From NCBI GenBank assembly GCA_024742765.1, contig JANSXT010000011.1, positions 62,001 to 126,000 of the forward strand: DNA of 64,000 bases. The letters are read 5' to 3'. Under the pieces are notes generated by a model. That model made no database searches and was not told the DNA's origin. It saw nothing but the letters and a program-made list of their open reading frames with translations. Source of the DNA: Phyllobacteriaceae bacterium (lineage in GTDB: Bacteria > Pseudomonadota > Alphaproteobacteria > Rhizobiales > Rhizobiaceae). Within the stretch, counting starts at the first letter, position 1; each line of letters starts with the position of its first letter. The position numbers and the translations under genes are program-made. Positions 17,216-26,500 of this stretch are shown piece after piece.

Positions 17216-20077
17216 ATGCTGGACAAGACATTTGACGCTCCGCGCGTCGAGCCGCGCATTGCCGAAACATGGGACGCGGCCAACGCCTTTGCCGCCGGCG
17301 CCGGCGCGCGCGAAGGCGCCGATCCCTATTGCATCGTCATTCCGCCGCCCAATGTCACCGGCTCGCTGCATATGGGACATGCGCTCAACAACACGCTGCA
17401 GGACATTCTGATCCGCCAACAAAGGATGCTGGGCAACAATGTGCTGTGGCAGCCGGGCATGGATCATGCTGGCATCGCCACGCAGATGGTCGTCGAGCGC
17501 CAGTTGGCCGAGAGCGGCGAGAACATGACGCGGCGCGAAATGGGCCGCGAGAAATTCATCGAGCGCGTCTGGCAGTGGAAGGACGAATCGGGCGGCCAGA
17601 TTTTCAACCAGCTTAAGCGGCTCGGCGCGTCCTGCGACTGGTCGCGCGAGCGCTTCACCATGGATGATGGCCTGTCCGAGGCGGTGCTCGAAGTCTTCGT
17701 GCGCCTCTACAAGGAAGGGCTGATCTATCGCGGCAAGCGGCTGGTCAACTGGGACCCGAAATTCGAGACCGCGATCTCCGACCTCGAAGTCGAGAATATC
17801 GAGGTCGACGGCCATATGTGGCATTTCAAATATCCGCTCGCCGATGGCGCGACCTACGAATATGTCGAAAAGGACGAGGACGGCACGGTCACGCTGCGCG
17901 AGACGCGCGACTATATCTCAATCGCCACGACCCGTCCCGAGACGATGCTGGGCGACGGCGCTGTCGCGGTCCATCCGTCCGATGAGCGCTATGCGCCGAT
18001 CGTCGGCAAATTGTGCGAGATACCGGTCGGCCCGAAAGAACATCGCCGCCTGATCCCGATCATCACAGATGATTATCCCGATCCGGACTTCGGCTCGGGC
18101 GCGGTGAAGATTACCGGCGCGCACGACTTCAACGACTATGAAGTGGCCAAGCGCGGGTCCATCCCGATGTACCGGCTGATGGACACCAAGGCCGCCATGC
18201 GCGACGACGGCGCACCCTATGAAGAAGCCGCTGCCATCACCCAGGCCGTTGCGCGCGGCGAACGCATGCTTGACGAGGCCGAAGCGGACGCGATCAATCT
18301 GGTGCCCGACGATCTGCGCGGTCTCGACCGGTTCGAGGCGCGCGCCCGCGTGATCGACCAGATCACCGGTGAGGGCCTCGCCGTGATGACGACCGACGAG
18401 GAGGGGAACGCCACCCCCTTCGTTGAGGCCAAGCGCATCATGCAGCCCTTCGGCGACCGCTCCCATGTGGTCATCGAGCCGATGCTGACCGACCAATGGT
18501 TCGTGCGCGCTGATGTTCTGGCGCAGCCCGCCATTGAATCGGTGCGCGAGGGCCGCACCGCATTCGTGCCGCGCAACTGGGAGAAGACCTATTTCGACTG
18601 GATGGAGAACATCCAGCCCTGGTGCGTCTCGCGGCAGCTCTGGTGGGGCCATCGCATTCCGGCCTGGTACGGGCCGGACGGCACGGTCTTCGTCGAACGC
18701 TCGCAGGACGAGGCGGAAGCCGAAGCGCGCGCGCATTATGGCGACGATGTCGATCTGAGGCGCGACCCCGACGTTCTCGACACTTGGTTCTCGTCGGCGC
18801 TGTGGCCGTTCTCGACGCTCGGCTGGCCGGACCAGACCGAGGCGCTCGACACCTGGTATCCGACGTCGGTTCTGGTCACTGGCTTCGACATCATCTTCTT
18901 CTGGGTCGCCCGGATGATGATGATGGGCCTGCATGTCATGAAGGACGGTGAGGGCAGGGCGATCGAACCCTTCCACACGGTCTATGTGCATGCGCTGGTA
19001 CGCGACAAGCACGGCGCCAAAATGTCCAAGTCCAAGGGCAATGTCATCGATCCGCTGGAGCTGATCGACGAGTATGGCGCCGACGCGCTGCGCTTCACGC
19101 TGGCGATCATGGCCGCGCAGGGGCGCGACGTGAAGCTCGATCCCGCGCGCATCGCCGGCTACCGCAATTTCGGCACCAAGCTCTGGAACGCCACGCGCTT
19201 TGCGCAGATGAACGGCGTCGCCCATGATGCCGGGTTTCGTCCGGCCGATGCGAAGCTGACGATCAACCGCTGGATCCTGACCGAGCTTGGCCGGACCGTG
19301 AGCGAGGTCTCCGCCGGCATCGGCACATACCGGTTCAACGAGGCCGCCGGCGCGCTCTACAAATTCGTCTGGAACACGTTCTGCGACTGGTATCTGGAAC
19401 TGCTCAAGCCGGTCTTTGCCGGCGATGACGAGGACGCCAAGGCCGAAGCGCGCGCCTGCGCCGCCTTTGCGCTCGACGAGATCTACAAGCTGCTGCACCC
19501 GTTCATGCCGTTCATGACCGAGGAACTCTGGGCGCTGACGGGCAGCCGCGACGGGCTGCTCTGCCATGCGCCATGGCCGGAACCCGGCCTTGCCGACGAT
19601 GCGGCCGCCGACGAGATCAACTGGCTCGTCGAACTGGTCTCCGGCATCCGCTCGGTGCGCGCCGAAATGAACGTGCCGCCATCGGCCAAGGCGCCGCTGG
19701 TGGTCGTCGGCGCCGACGAGACCACATGCGCAAGGCTCCTCCGCCACGATCCGGCGATCAAACAGCTTGCCCGGGCCGAGGACATTGTCATCGAGAGCGC
19801 AGCCCCCAGGGGCGCCGCCCAGATCGTCGTGCGCGAGGCGACAATCTGTCTGCCGCTAGGCGGGCTGATCGACATCGAGGCCGAGAAGGCGCGTCTCGAC
19901 AAGGCGATCGCCAAGGCGCGCGACGAGATCGCCCGGATCGAGAAGAAGCTGGCCAACGAAAAATTCGTCGCCAACGCCAAGCCCGAAGTGGTGCAGGCCG
20001 AGCGCGACAAGCTGGCCGAAGCGGTCCCGGCGCTCGAAAAGCTCGAGGCAGCGCTGGCGCGAATCACCGACATCTAA
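17216..20077 (+). CDS. valS: Valyl-tRNA synthetase
   Basis: Class I aminoacyl-tRNA synthetase charging tRNA-Val, 953 residues, the usual bacterial length. The HIGH-type motif NVTGSLHMGHALN is at 46-58, the editing domain lies in the first half (TTRPETMLGDGAVAVHP), and the GAKMSKSKGNVIDP motif is near residue 602. A C-terminal coiled coil ends the protein (EKARLDKAIAKARDEIARIEKK). It starts with ATG 16 bases after a weakly purine-rich stretch. A short GC palindrome (20078-20091) lies just past the stop. Confidence 0.98.
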   Translation: MLDKTFDAPRVEPRIAETWDAANAFAAGAGAREGADPYCIVIPPPNVTGSLHMGHALNNTLQDILIRQQRMLGNNVLWQPGMDHAGIATQMVVERQLAESGENMTRREMGREKFIERVWQWKDESGGQIFNQLKRLGASCDWSRERFTMDDGLSEAVLEVFVRLYKEGLIYRGKRLVNWDPKFETAISDLEVENIEVDGHMWHFKYPLADGATYEYVEKDEDGTVTLRETRDYISIATTRPETMLGDGAVAVHPSDERYAPIVGKLCEIPVGPKEHRRLIPIITDDYPDPDFGSGAVKITGAHDFNDYEVAKRGSIPMYRLMDTKAAMRDDGAPYEEAAAITQAVARGERMLDEAEADAINLVPDDLRGLDRFEARARVIDQITGEGLAVMTTDEEGNATPFVEAKRIMQPFGDRSHVVIEPMLTDQWFVRADVLAQPAIESVREGRTAFVPRNWEKTYFDWMENIQPWCVSRQLWWGHRIPAWYGPDGTVFVERSQDEAEAEARAHYGDDVDLRRDPDVLDTWFSSALWPFSTLGWPDQTEALDTWYPTSVLVTGFDIIFFWVARMMMMGLHVMKDGEGRAIEPFHTVYVHALVRDKHGAKMSKSKGNVIDPLELIDEYGADALRFTLAIMAAQGRDVKLDPARIAGYRNFGTKLWNATRFAQMNGVAHDAGFRPADAKLTINRWILTELGRTVSEVSAGIGTYRFNEAAGALYKFVWNTFCDWYLELLKPVFAGDDEDAKAEARACAAFALDEIYKLLHPFMPFMTEELWALTGSRDGLLCHAPWPEPGLADDAAADEINWLVELVSGIRSVRAEMNVPPSAKAPLVVVGADETTCARLLRHDPAIKQLARAEDIVIESAAPRGAAQIVVREATICLPLGGLIDIEAEKARLDKAIAKARDEIARIEKKLANEKFVANAKPEVVQAERDKLAEAVPALEKLEAALARITDI

Positions 20078-20385
20078 GCCGCCGCGGCGGCGTGTTTACG
20101 GGCACGTAAGGGTCACTTCTCGAAAAAGGGCGGGAATGTGACGCTTTTGCAACAGTGGCCTTTATCGACGTCCAAATCGCGCGTGACAGCGCGTTTTGCT
20201 TGAAAATTTTGGGGTTTTTTGAAGGCGCAGGCGACGCAAGGGCAGTTGTAAGCCGCGATTTACCCGACAAGCTCTGACATCGACTTGGCTGGCCGCCGCC
20301 CGCCGCGCGGCGCGCTGCGATTGTGCTTGATCTGCCCGGCGCGTTTCGGTCACAACGGGTCAAAGACATAATTTGGAGGGATCCC
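20078..20385. other. Intergenic region valS to FadL-like gene
   Basis: These 308 bases hold no gene that can be supported. Just after valS a GCCGCCGCGGCGGC palindrome followed by GTGTTTACG could act as a weak terminator. An AT-rich stretch near 20195-20222 (TTGAAAATTTTGGGG followed by TTTTTT) is the most promoter-like segment. A GGAGGG at 20376-20381 is the ribosome binding site of the following gene. Confidence 0.5.
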
Positions 20386-21657
20386 ATGGCGGGGGCATTT
20401 AAGGTTTTTCTGGCCGGTGTTGCGGGCGCTGCCATCACGGTTGCTTCGGCCCAGGCTGGTGGCTTTTCGCGCGGCACGGCCGACACCGACATCCTCTTTG
20501 AAGAGGGCAATTTCAGCATGCGCGCCGGCGCGACGGTGGTCGCTCCCCAGCGCGGCTATGCGACGATCAACGGCGTTGCTGCGACCGACGGAAACTATTC
20601 CGATACCTACTTTGTGCCGACCGGCGCGGTTAAGCTGAACCTGACCGACTATGCGCGCTGCGCTGGCACCTACACCCAGCCCTATGGCGGCAATTCCACC
20701 TACGGCCCGCAGGCGATCGCCGCAGGCCTGGTCGACGGCACCGGACTGGTGAGCCGGCAGTTCACCACCGATGAGTTCGGCCTGACCTGCGCGGCCATGT
20801 TCGACAATGTCGGTTCGTTCGGGGAATTGGGATCCGGCCGCCTCTCGCTGATCGGTGGTGTCTTCATTGAGAACTTCACCTACGCGGAAACGGTCCAGTT
20901 TCAAGGTGCTGTGATCACCGGCGCGCTTCTGGCGGCGGGGCAGCCGGCGCTGGTCGCTGGCGCCGTCGGCGGCACGCTGAACGGCACGCAGGGTGTGTTG
21001 TCCTTCAACGGTGGCTACAATCCTGGCTATCGCATCGGCATCGCCTATGAAATTCCCGAGATCGCCGCGCGCGTCCAATTGCTCTATCGCAGCCAGGTGA
21101 CCCACAACCCGGCAGGCACATTCGTCACCGCCGCCGATGCGCTGGCCGGCGGAACCGGCACCACGCTCGGCAACGGCACGCTGCCGCAATCGCTGGAACT
21201 GCGTGCGCAGACCGGTGTCGCGCCGGGCACGCTGGTCTTCGGTTCGGTCAAATGGACCGACTGGAGCGTGCTGCAGACGCTCAACTACACCGTCACGGGC
21301 GGCCCGCTGCCCGGCGTGCGCAATCTCGAATTTTTCTGGCAGGATGGCTGGACAGTCACCGGCGGTGTCGGTCGCGAGTTCAACGACTGGCTGTCGGGTT
21401 CGGTCAGCCTGACCTGGGATAAGGGCGTCTCGACCACCGAGGACGTCTTCACCGACACATGGACCCTTGGCGCTGGCCTGCGCATGCAGGGCGAACGGGC
21501 CTCGCTGTCGCTCGGCGGCGCGATCAGCCATCTGGCCGGCGGATCGGTTGCCGCCGAAGCTGCGGTTGGCGCCGGCGGACCGGGCGACACCTTCGCCTAC
21601 ACGGTCGGCAGCGACTGGGCCTATGCGATCGGCGGACGCTTCACCGTCAACTGGTAA
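20386..21657 (+). CDS. FadL/OMPP1-family outer membrane protein
   Basis: A 423-residue outer membrane beta-barrel protein. A signal peptide (MAGAFKVFLAGVAGAAITVASAQA) is followed by GGFSRGTADTDILFEEGNFS, similar to the FadL N-terminal hatch region but with an altered sequence. The length, alternating aromatic strands, a GYRIGIAYEIPEIAARVQLLYRSQV segment and the final strand ending GGRFTVNW (terminal Trp) support an OMPP1/FadL-type hydrophobic-compound channel. GGAGGG lies 5 bases before the ATG. It stands as a single gene with its own terminator. The substrate is unknown. Confidence 0.8.
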   Translation: MAGAFKVFLAGVAGAAITVASAQAGGFSRGTADTDILFEEGNFSMRAGATVVAPQRGYATINGVAATDGNYSDTYFVPTGAVKLNLTDYARCAGTYTQPYGGNSTYGPQAIAAGLVDGTGLVSRQFTTDEFGLTCAAMFDNVGSFGELGSGRLSLIGGVFIENFTYAETVQFQGAVITGALLAAGQPALVAGAVGGTLNGTQGVLSFNGGYNPGYRIGIAYEIPEIAARVQLLYRSQVTHNPAGTFVTAADALAGGTGTTLGNGTLPQSLELRAQTGVAPGTLVFGSVKWTDWSVLQTLNYTVTGGPLPGVRNLEFFWQDGWTVTGGVGREFNDWLSGSVSLTWDKGVSTTEDVFTDTWTLGAGLRMQGERASLSLGGAISHLAGGSVAAEAAVGAGGPGDTFAYTVGSDWAYAIGGRFTVNW

Positions 21658-21696
21658 GGGCGGGCCCGGGGGACGGGCCGCCAGACGAATGATCAG

Positions 21697-21724
21697 CCCC
21701 GCGCCTTGGCGCGGGGTTTTTCGT
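21697..21724 (+). terminator. Intrinsic terminator after the FadL-like gene
   Basis: CCCCGCGC and GCGCGGGG form a perfect 8-bp stem around CTTG, followed by TTTTTCG. It starts 40 bases after the stop codon. A classical Rho-independent terminator. Confidence 0.92.
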
Positions 21725-21773
21725 TGGACATTTGCCGCGCCGCCGCGCTCGCTGCCGCCGCCGTTCCGCCGCC

Positions 21774-22017
21774 CGTCCACATTACGGAATGGATCCTCGG
21801 CTCGGTGGCCGAGGATGACAGAGGAGGGGCACCGGACCTGTCTCTCCCCTTGCGGGAGAGAACGCCGTTTCGGTGTCTTGGGCGCAGCCCAAGTGCCGGA
21901 AACGGCGAGAGGGGGTTGTCGCATCGCCGCCCGCAGCGGTTCTTCGATGCCGTCGCCCATCGTCCACATCACGGAATGGATCCTCGGCTCGGAGGCCAAG
22001 GATGACCGAGGAGGGCG
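21774..22017. repeat. Two direct copies of a ~56-bp intergenic repeat with a mosaic spacer
   Basis: Copy 1 (21774-21829) and copy 2 (21961-22017) both begin CGTCCACAT and share GGAATGGATCCTCGGCTCGG, then GGCC, AGGATGAC and GAGGAGGG, with about five mismatches. Between them lies a different module holding CTCTCCCCTTGCGGGAGAGA (hairpin, 21842-21861) and an imperfect GCCGTTTC/GAAACGGC pair. This is the form of the dispersed palindromic intergenic repeats known in rhizobial genomes. It marks the border of the accessory islet. Confidence 0.8.
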
Positions 22018-22097
22018 AAATGGCTTCCTCAGCGCGTGACGCCTCTACCCCGGTTGTGGAAACTATATTGTTAGACTATGGCGCAATGTCTGACTCT

Positions 22098-22973
22098 CTA
22101 GTCAATCGCCACACCGAGAACCAAGATGCTCTTCAAATCACCGGAACGGCGATAGAACGGTATGGCCGTTAATATGACGTTTCCTTCAGTTTCAGGTAGG
22201 CGCGCGACGTTGCCATCCAATGACCGACTGAGAGCCCGTTGTTGAAATAGTGTTCGAGCCGAGTCCGCCAGCTCGAACGGTATTGTGCGCTCCTCGGCAG
22301 GAAGATAAATTCTACCTTTGAACGTGTTCATGTTGTAACTCGAAATGCGCCCTTCAAAGGATTCAGCAACATCACCTTCCTTGGAAAAGCGGGCTGCCTC
22401 CAGAGTGGAATGGTTCAGGTCTGGACCTACTTGTTGCAGCCTACCTCCGCTCTTTCGCGTAACAGTAGCCGTCCTTGCGCTTCCTCTTTCGATTGGACGG
22501 TGAAGATCAATGACTGCGTTTTGAGTCTTTTCAACCAAAGAACTCAAACGCTCTTGAGAGGGTACCGTGTCCGGATCTACACCTCTTTCCGCAACCAGTT
22601 CACGTATCGTTTTTTCGTAGTCCAAATCGATCCCAAAAGTTTGGTGAAGAGCGTAATCGTAGATTGAGCCGATCAGATGGCCCAGTGGTGTTTCGTTATC
22701 GGCGGTGCTGATTGCATGAATGCCACCCAAGACACCCGATATTACTACAGCCGTGAACTTCCAGCTCCCGATTTCTGGAGGGAAGGCGTATATCTCCAGA
22801 TTTCTTAGTGAGGGTGCTTGGGTGATTATCTCTTGGTTGCGTGCAAGATGAGCCGATAGTGCAAGCGACCGCTGAAAACCATGAAGGGCGCGTTGTGCAT
22901 CATAGAAATCGATCAACCCATTTGACGCTGTAGCTCCATCAAATGACAATGAAATGGTTAAGTGTTGCTGCAT
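22098..22973 (-). CDS. Hypothetical protein of unknown function
   Basis: A 291-residue protein that I do not recognise. It begins MQQHLTISLSFDGATASNGL and has an alpha/beta N-terminal part with AQRALHGFQRSLALSAHL (25-42). A short hydrophobic stretch KFTAVVISGVLGGIHAIS (72-89) could be one membrane or buried helix. A charged helical middle (115-160) and a basic region RTATVTRKSGGR follow, then a C-terminal beta-rich domain of about 85 residues (FEGRISSYNMNTFKGRIYLP onward). Base composition is clearly AT-richer than the neighbours, and codon use differs, which points to transfer. No good ribosome binding site precedes the ATG. It lies alone between repeats and a terminator. Confidence 0.7.
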   Translation of the reverse strand: MQQHLTISLSFDGATASNGLIDFYDAQRALHGFQRSLALSAHLARNQEIITQAPSLRNLEIYAFPPEIGSWKFTAVVISGVLGGIHAISTADNETPLGHLIGSIYDYALHQTFGIDLDYEKTIRELVAERGVDPDTVPSQERLSSLVEKTQNAVIDLHRPIERGSARTATVTRKSGGRLQQVGPDLNHSTLEAARFSKEGDVAESFEGRISSYNMNTFKGRIYLPAEERTIPFELADSARTLFQQRALSRSLDGNVARLPETEGNVILTAIPFYRRSGDLKSILVLGVAID

Positions 22974-22987
22974 CTGTCAAAGCAATC

Positions 22988-23013
22988 AAAAAGGCGCTCC
23001 AATGCGCTTTTTT
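22988..23013 (-). terminator. Bidirectional intrinsic terminator between the hic pair and the unknown gene
   Basis: AAAAAGGCGC and GCGCTTTTTT form a 10-bp stem (one G-T pair) with a 6-base loop, with T runs on both strands. On the minus strand it would end transcripts coming from nrdJ-hicA-hicB before the unknown gene, so that gene needs its own promoter. Confidence 0.75.
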
Positions 23014-23056
23014 GTACTAGTCATCTAGGTAATGCAACTGTCCCTTCAGCTACGCT

Positions 23057-23139
23057 CACTGGTCGCCCCGCACGTATTGTCATTCAGGCATGTGCCTTTT
23101 GGGCGCTATGGTGAAGCTCGAGCGTTTGGAGGCAAATCG
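23057..23139 (-). pseudogene. Decayed duplicate of the nrdJ 3' end
   Basis: This 83-base stretch aligns with 23591-23673, the last 24-28 codons of nrdJ (the two CxxC pairs), at about 75 percent identity with two single-base gaps. Shared runs include CTGGTCGCCCCGCA, CATGTGCC and ATGGTGAAG. The reading frame is broken (an in-frame stop and indels), so it no longer encodes the zinc-ribbon tail. It lies just past hicB in the same orientation as nrdJ. The simplest reading is a displaced original 3' end left behind when a small element that carried a replacement end inserted there. Confidence 0.7.
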
Positions 23140-23160
23140 CTAGCTCTGCCCGCTATCTAC

Positions 23161-23367
23161 TCAAGCCGCCACATACTCCACAATGCTGGTCGGCGAGGGG
23201 ACCTCTACCCCGTCTGCCTTGAGGCCTTCGAGGTGGAGGCGGATGGCAACGGCGATATTGGCTTCCGCTTCCCGGGCCGTGGCGCCTGTTGCCACGCAGC
23301 CGGGCAAGTCGGGTACATAGGCCGAATAGTTGCCTTCGGCCTTTTCGATCACAACGGCATATTTCAT
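23161..23367 (-). CDS. hicB: HicB-family antitoxin
   Basis: A 68-residue HicB/UPF0150 protein, the antitoxin of a type II toxin-antitoxin pair. The motif MKYAVVIEKAEGNYSAYVPDLPGCVATG and the later AREAEANIAVAIRLHLE are the partial RNase-H-like fold that covers HicA. It has no C-terminal helix-turn-helix or ribbon-helix-helix, so it is a short HicB, and autoregulation by DNA binding is not evident. It starts one base after the hicA stop. Confidence 0.9.
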   Translation of the reverse strand: MKYAVVIEKAEGNYSAYVPDLPGCVATGATAREAEANIAVAIRLHLEGLKADGVEVPSPTSIVEYVAA

Positions 23368-23368
23368 G

Positions 23369-23572
23369 TCAGCTTCCCTTCAGGCCGGCCTGCTTCAATA
23401 TACTGTTGAAGGTGCCCGGCGCCAAATCATCCGACGGCTTGCCCGCGATGGTTACGCGGCCCGGCTTGTCGGTGTGCTTGAACTGGCGATGGCTGCCGCG
23501 CGTTGCTACCAAAAACCAGCCATCCGCCTCGATGAGACGGATGGCTTCCTTGACCTTTATGCCTGACGGCAT
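23369..23572 (-). CDS. hicA: HicA-family mRNA interferase toxin
   Basis: A 67-residue HicA toxin with the double-stranded-RNA-binding-like fold. The catalytic histidine is His28 in TRGSHRQFKH, and the KPGRVTIAGKPSDDLAPGTFNSILKQAGL segment is typical. HicA cleaves mRNA and is held by HicB. The start codon lies only 7 bases after the nrdJ stop, and no clear Shine-Dalgarno is seen. GGGTG and CACCC around the nrdJ stop can form a hairpin just before the start. Expression may depend on nrdJ transcription or translation. Confidence 0.9.
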   Translation of the reverse strand: MPSGIKVKEAIRLIEADGWFLVATRGSHRQFKHTDKPGRVTIAGKPSDDLAPGTFNSILKQAGLKGS

Positions 23573-23579
23573 CGGGTGC

Positions 23580-26500
23580 TTATGAACACCCGCTGGTCGC
23601 CCCGCAGGTGTCGCACTTCAAACATGTGCCGTTGCGCACCATGGTGAAGTTCGAGCATTCGCCGCACATATCGCCGGTATAGCCCTGCATCACCGCCTTC
23701 ATGCGCCGTGCGGCGGCGATTTGCTTGGCATCGTCCGCATCGGGCTTTTTGGCCGTGTCCGGCGACAGGCCGGTGGCCGCGGCGGCCGCCGCCTGCGCCG
23801 CCGCCTGGCGGTCGGCCTGGGCTTCGGCGGAAGCCTCGGCTTGGGCGTCCGCCTGCGTCTCCGCCTTGAAGGTCTCGGCGCGCTCGGCATAGTCGCGGTG
23901 GAAGGCCGAGACCTCCTGCTGCTGTTCCAGCACCGGTTTGGCGGCGGTCGCGAGCGCCGTGGCGCCGGCGCCGGGCGAAATCGCCGTCACATTGCTCGTG
24001 CCCGCGCCCGCCGGCGCGTCGGTGGGCGCGCTGCCCGAGACGACCGACAGCTTGTGGCCGCGCGTCCAGCCGGTGGAGACGGGCTGGGTGGTGCCGCCCT
24101 CGATCCCCTTGCCGAGCGGGGTGGAAGAAAATTCCGACTGGTCGACATGGGCCAGATCGTGCCGGCCAAGGTACGAGATCGCCAGTTCGCGGAAGACGTA
24201 ATCGAGGATCGAAGTGGCGTTCTTGATCGCATCGTTCCCCTGCACCATGCCGGCCGGCTCGAACTTGGTGAAGACGAAGGCGTCGACATATTCCTCAAGC
24301 GGCACGCCATATTGCAGGCCGAGCGACACGGAGATCGCAAAATTGTTGATCAGCGCGCGCAGGGTCGAGCCTTCCTTGTTCATGTCGAGGAAGATTTCGC
24401 CCAGCCGGCCGTCATCATATTCGCCGGTGCGCAGGAACACGGTGTGGCCGCCGATCTTGGCCTTCTGGGTGTAGCCCTTGCGGCGTGTGGGCAGTTTTTC
24501 CTGCTCGCGCACCCGCTCGATCACCTTTTCGACGATCTTCTCGGTGACCTGCACGGCGCGGGCGGCGGCGGGCGCCTCGACCAGCGCGTCGACCGCATCA
24601 TCCTCGTCCTCATCCTCTTCGATGATCGAGGCGTTGAGCGGCTGCGAAAGCTTCGAGCCGTCGCGGTAGAGCGCGTTGGCCTTCAGCGCCTTCTTCCAGG
24701 AGCGCATATAGGCGTCCTTGCACTCCTCGACGGTCGCAGCGTTGGGCATGTTGATCGTCTTGGAGATCGCGCCCGAAATGAAGGGCTGGGCAGCCGCCAT
24801 CATGTCGATGTGCGAGTTCACCGACAGGTAGCGCTTGCCAATTTTGCCGCAGGGGTTGGCGCAGTCAAAGACGGGCAGATGCTCGTCTTTCAGGTGCGGT
24901 GCGCCTTCCAGCGTCATCGCGCCGCAAATATGGATGTTGGCGGCTTCGATGTCGGCTTTGGAAAAGCCCAGCGCCGGCAGCATCTCGAAATTGAAATCGT
25001 CGAGCTGCTCGTCGGTCAGGCCCAGTACGTCGCGGCAGAAATCCTCGCCCAGCGTGAACTTGTTGAAGGCAAACTTGATGTCGAAGGCCGACGCCAGCGC
25101 GGTGTTGACCGCCTCGATTGTCTCGTCGGTGAAGCCCTTCGATTTCAGCGACGAGGGGTTGACCGCCGGTGCCTGGTTCAGATTGCCGTGGCCGACCGCG
25201 TATGCCTCGATCTCGGCGATCTCGGCTTCCGAATAGCCAAGCGTGCGCAATGCTGCGGGCACGGCGCGGTTGATGATCTTGAAATAGCCGCCGCCTGCGA
25301 GCTTCTTGAACTTGACCAGCGCGAAGTCCGGTTCGATGCCGGTCGTATCGCAATCCATCACAAGGCCGATCGTGCCGGTCGGCGCGATCACGGTCGCCTG
25401 CGCGTTGCGGTAGCCGTTCTTTTCGCCGAGCGCGATCGCCCGGTCCCAGGCCGCCTTGGCGCGGTCGATCAGCGTCGCGTCGGGGCAGTCGGCGGCCTTC
25501 AGCGCCACCGGGTTGACGGCCAGATCCTCATAGCCCTGCGTTTCGCCATAGGCGGCGCGGCGGTGGTTGCGCATCACGCGCAGCATGTTTTTCGCATTCG
25601 GCTTATAGCCGGGGAAGGGGCCGAGTTCGCCCGCCATTTCTGCAGACGTCGCATAGGCGACACCGGTCATGATCGCGGTCAACGCGCCGGCGATCGCCCG
25701 GCCTTCGTCGGAATCGTAAGGGATGCCCGACGACATCAGAAGGCCGCCAATGTTCGCATAGCCGAGACCCAGCGTGCGGTATTTGTAGGACAGTTCGGCG
25801 ATCTGGCGGGACGGAAACTGCGCCATCATGACGGAGACTTCCAGAACGACCGTCCAGAGGCGCACCGTGTGTTCATAGGCCGCGACATCGATCTTCTTGG
25901 TGTCGCGGTCGGCGAACTGCATCAGGTTGAGCGAGGCCAGATTGCAGGCCGTGTCGTCCAGGAACATATATTCCGAGCAGGGGTTGGAGCCGCGGATGCG
26001 CCCACCTGCGGGACAAGTGTGCCAGTCATTCATGGTCGTGTTGTAGTGAAGGCCCGGATCGGCCGACGCCCACGCGGCATAGCCGATCTTCTCCCACAGA
26101 TCGCGGGCCGGCAACGTCTTGGCGACCTTGCCGTCGATGCGGTTGACGAGGTTCCACTCGCCGTCGCTTTCGACCGTGCGCAGGAACTCGTCCGACAGCG
26201 AGACCGAATTGTTCGAGTTCTGGCCCGAAACGGTCAGATAGGCGTCCGAATCCCAGTCGGTGTCATAGGTCTTGAATTCGAGGTCCGTGTAGCCCTGGCG
26301 CGCGAACTGGATGACGCGCTGGATGTAGTTTTCGGGCACCAGCGCTTTCTTGGCGGCCTTGACCTCGCGCTTCAGCGCCGGGTTCTTGTTGGGGTCGAAA
26401 CAGTCGCTGTCATTGTCGGCCTCGCAATTGACGCAGGCCTTCATGATCGCGCCCATATGTTTGGCGACGGTCTTTGAGCCGGTGACGAGGGCGGCGACCT

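Noticed and set aside
17918-19747. Long minus-strand open frame opposite valS
   Set aside because: It has low-complexity shadow composition without ribosome binding site or motifs. ValS on the plus strand is complete with HIGH and KMSKS motifs.
20350-21999. Long minus-strand open frame opposite the FadL-like gene
   Set aside because: It crosses the clear plus-strand intrinsic terminator and repeat and has no recognisable domain. The plus strand has a signal peptide and barrel pattern.
22030-23580. Prophage or insertion sequence
   Set aside because: No integrase, transposase or phage structural gene and no clean terminal inverted repeats with target duplication were seen. Only a relic-type islet can be claimed.
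23721-26477. A very long plus-strand open frame (about 918 codons) opposite nrdJ
   Set aside because: High GC makes antisense frames open. The translation is Arg/Gly/Val-rich with no domain, while the minus strand has a complete and convincing NrdJ.
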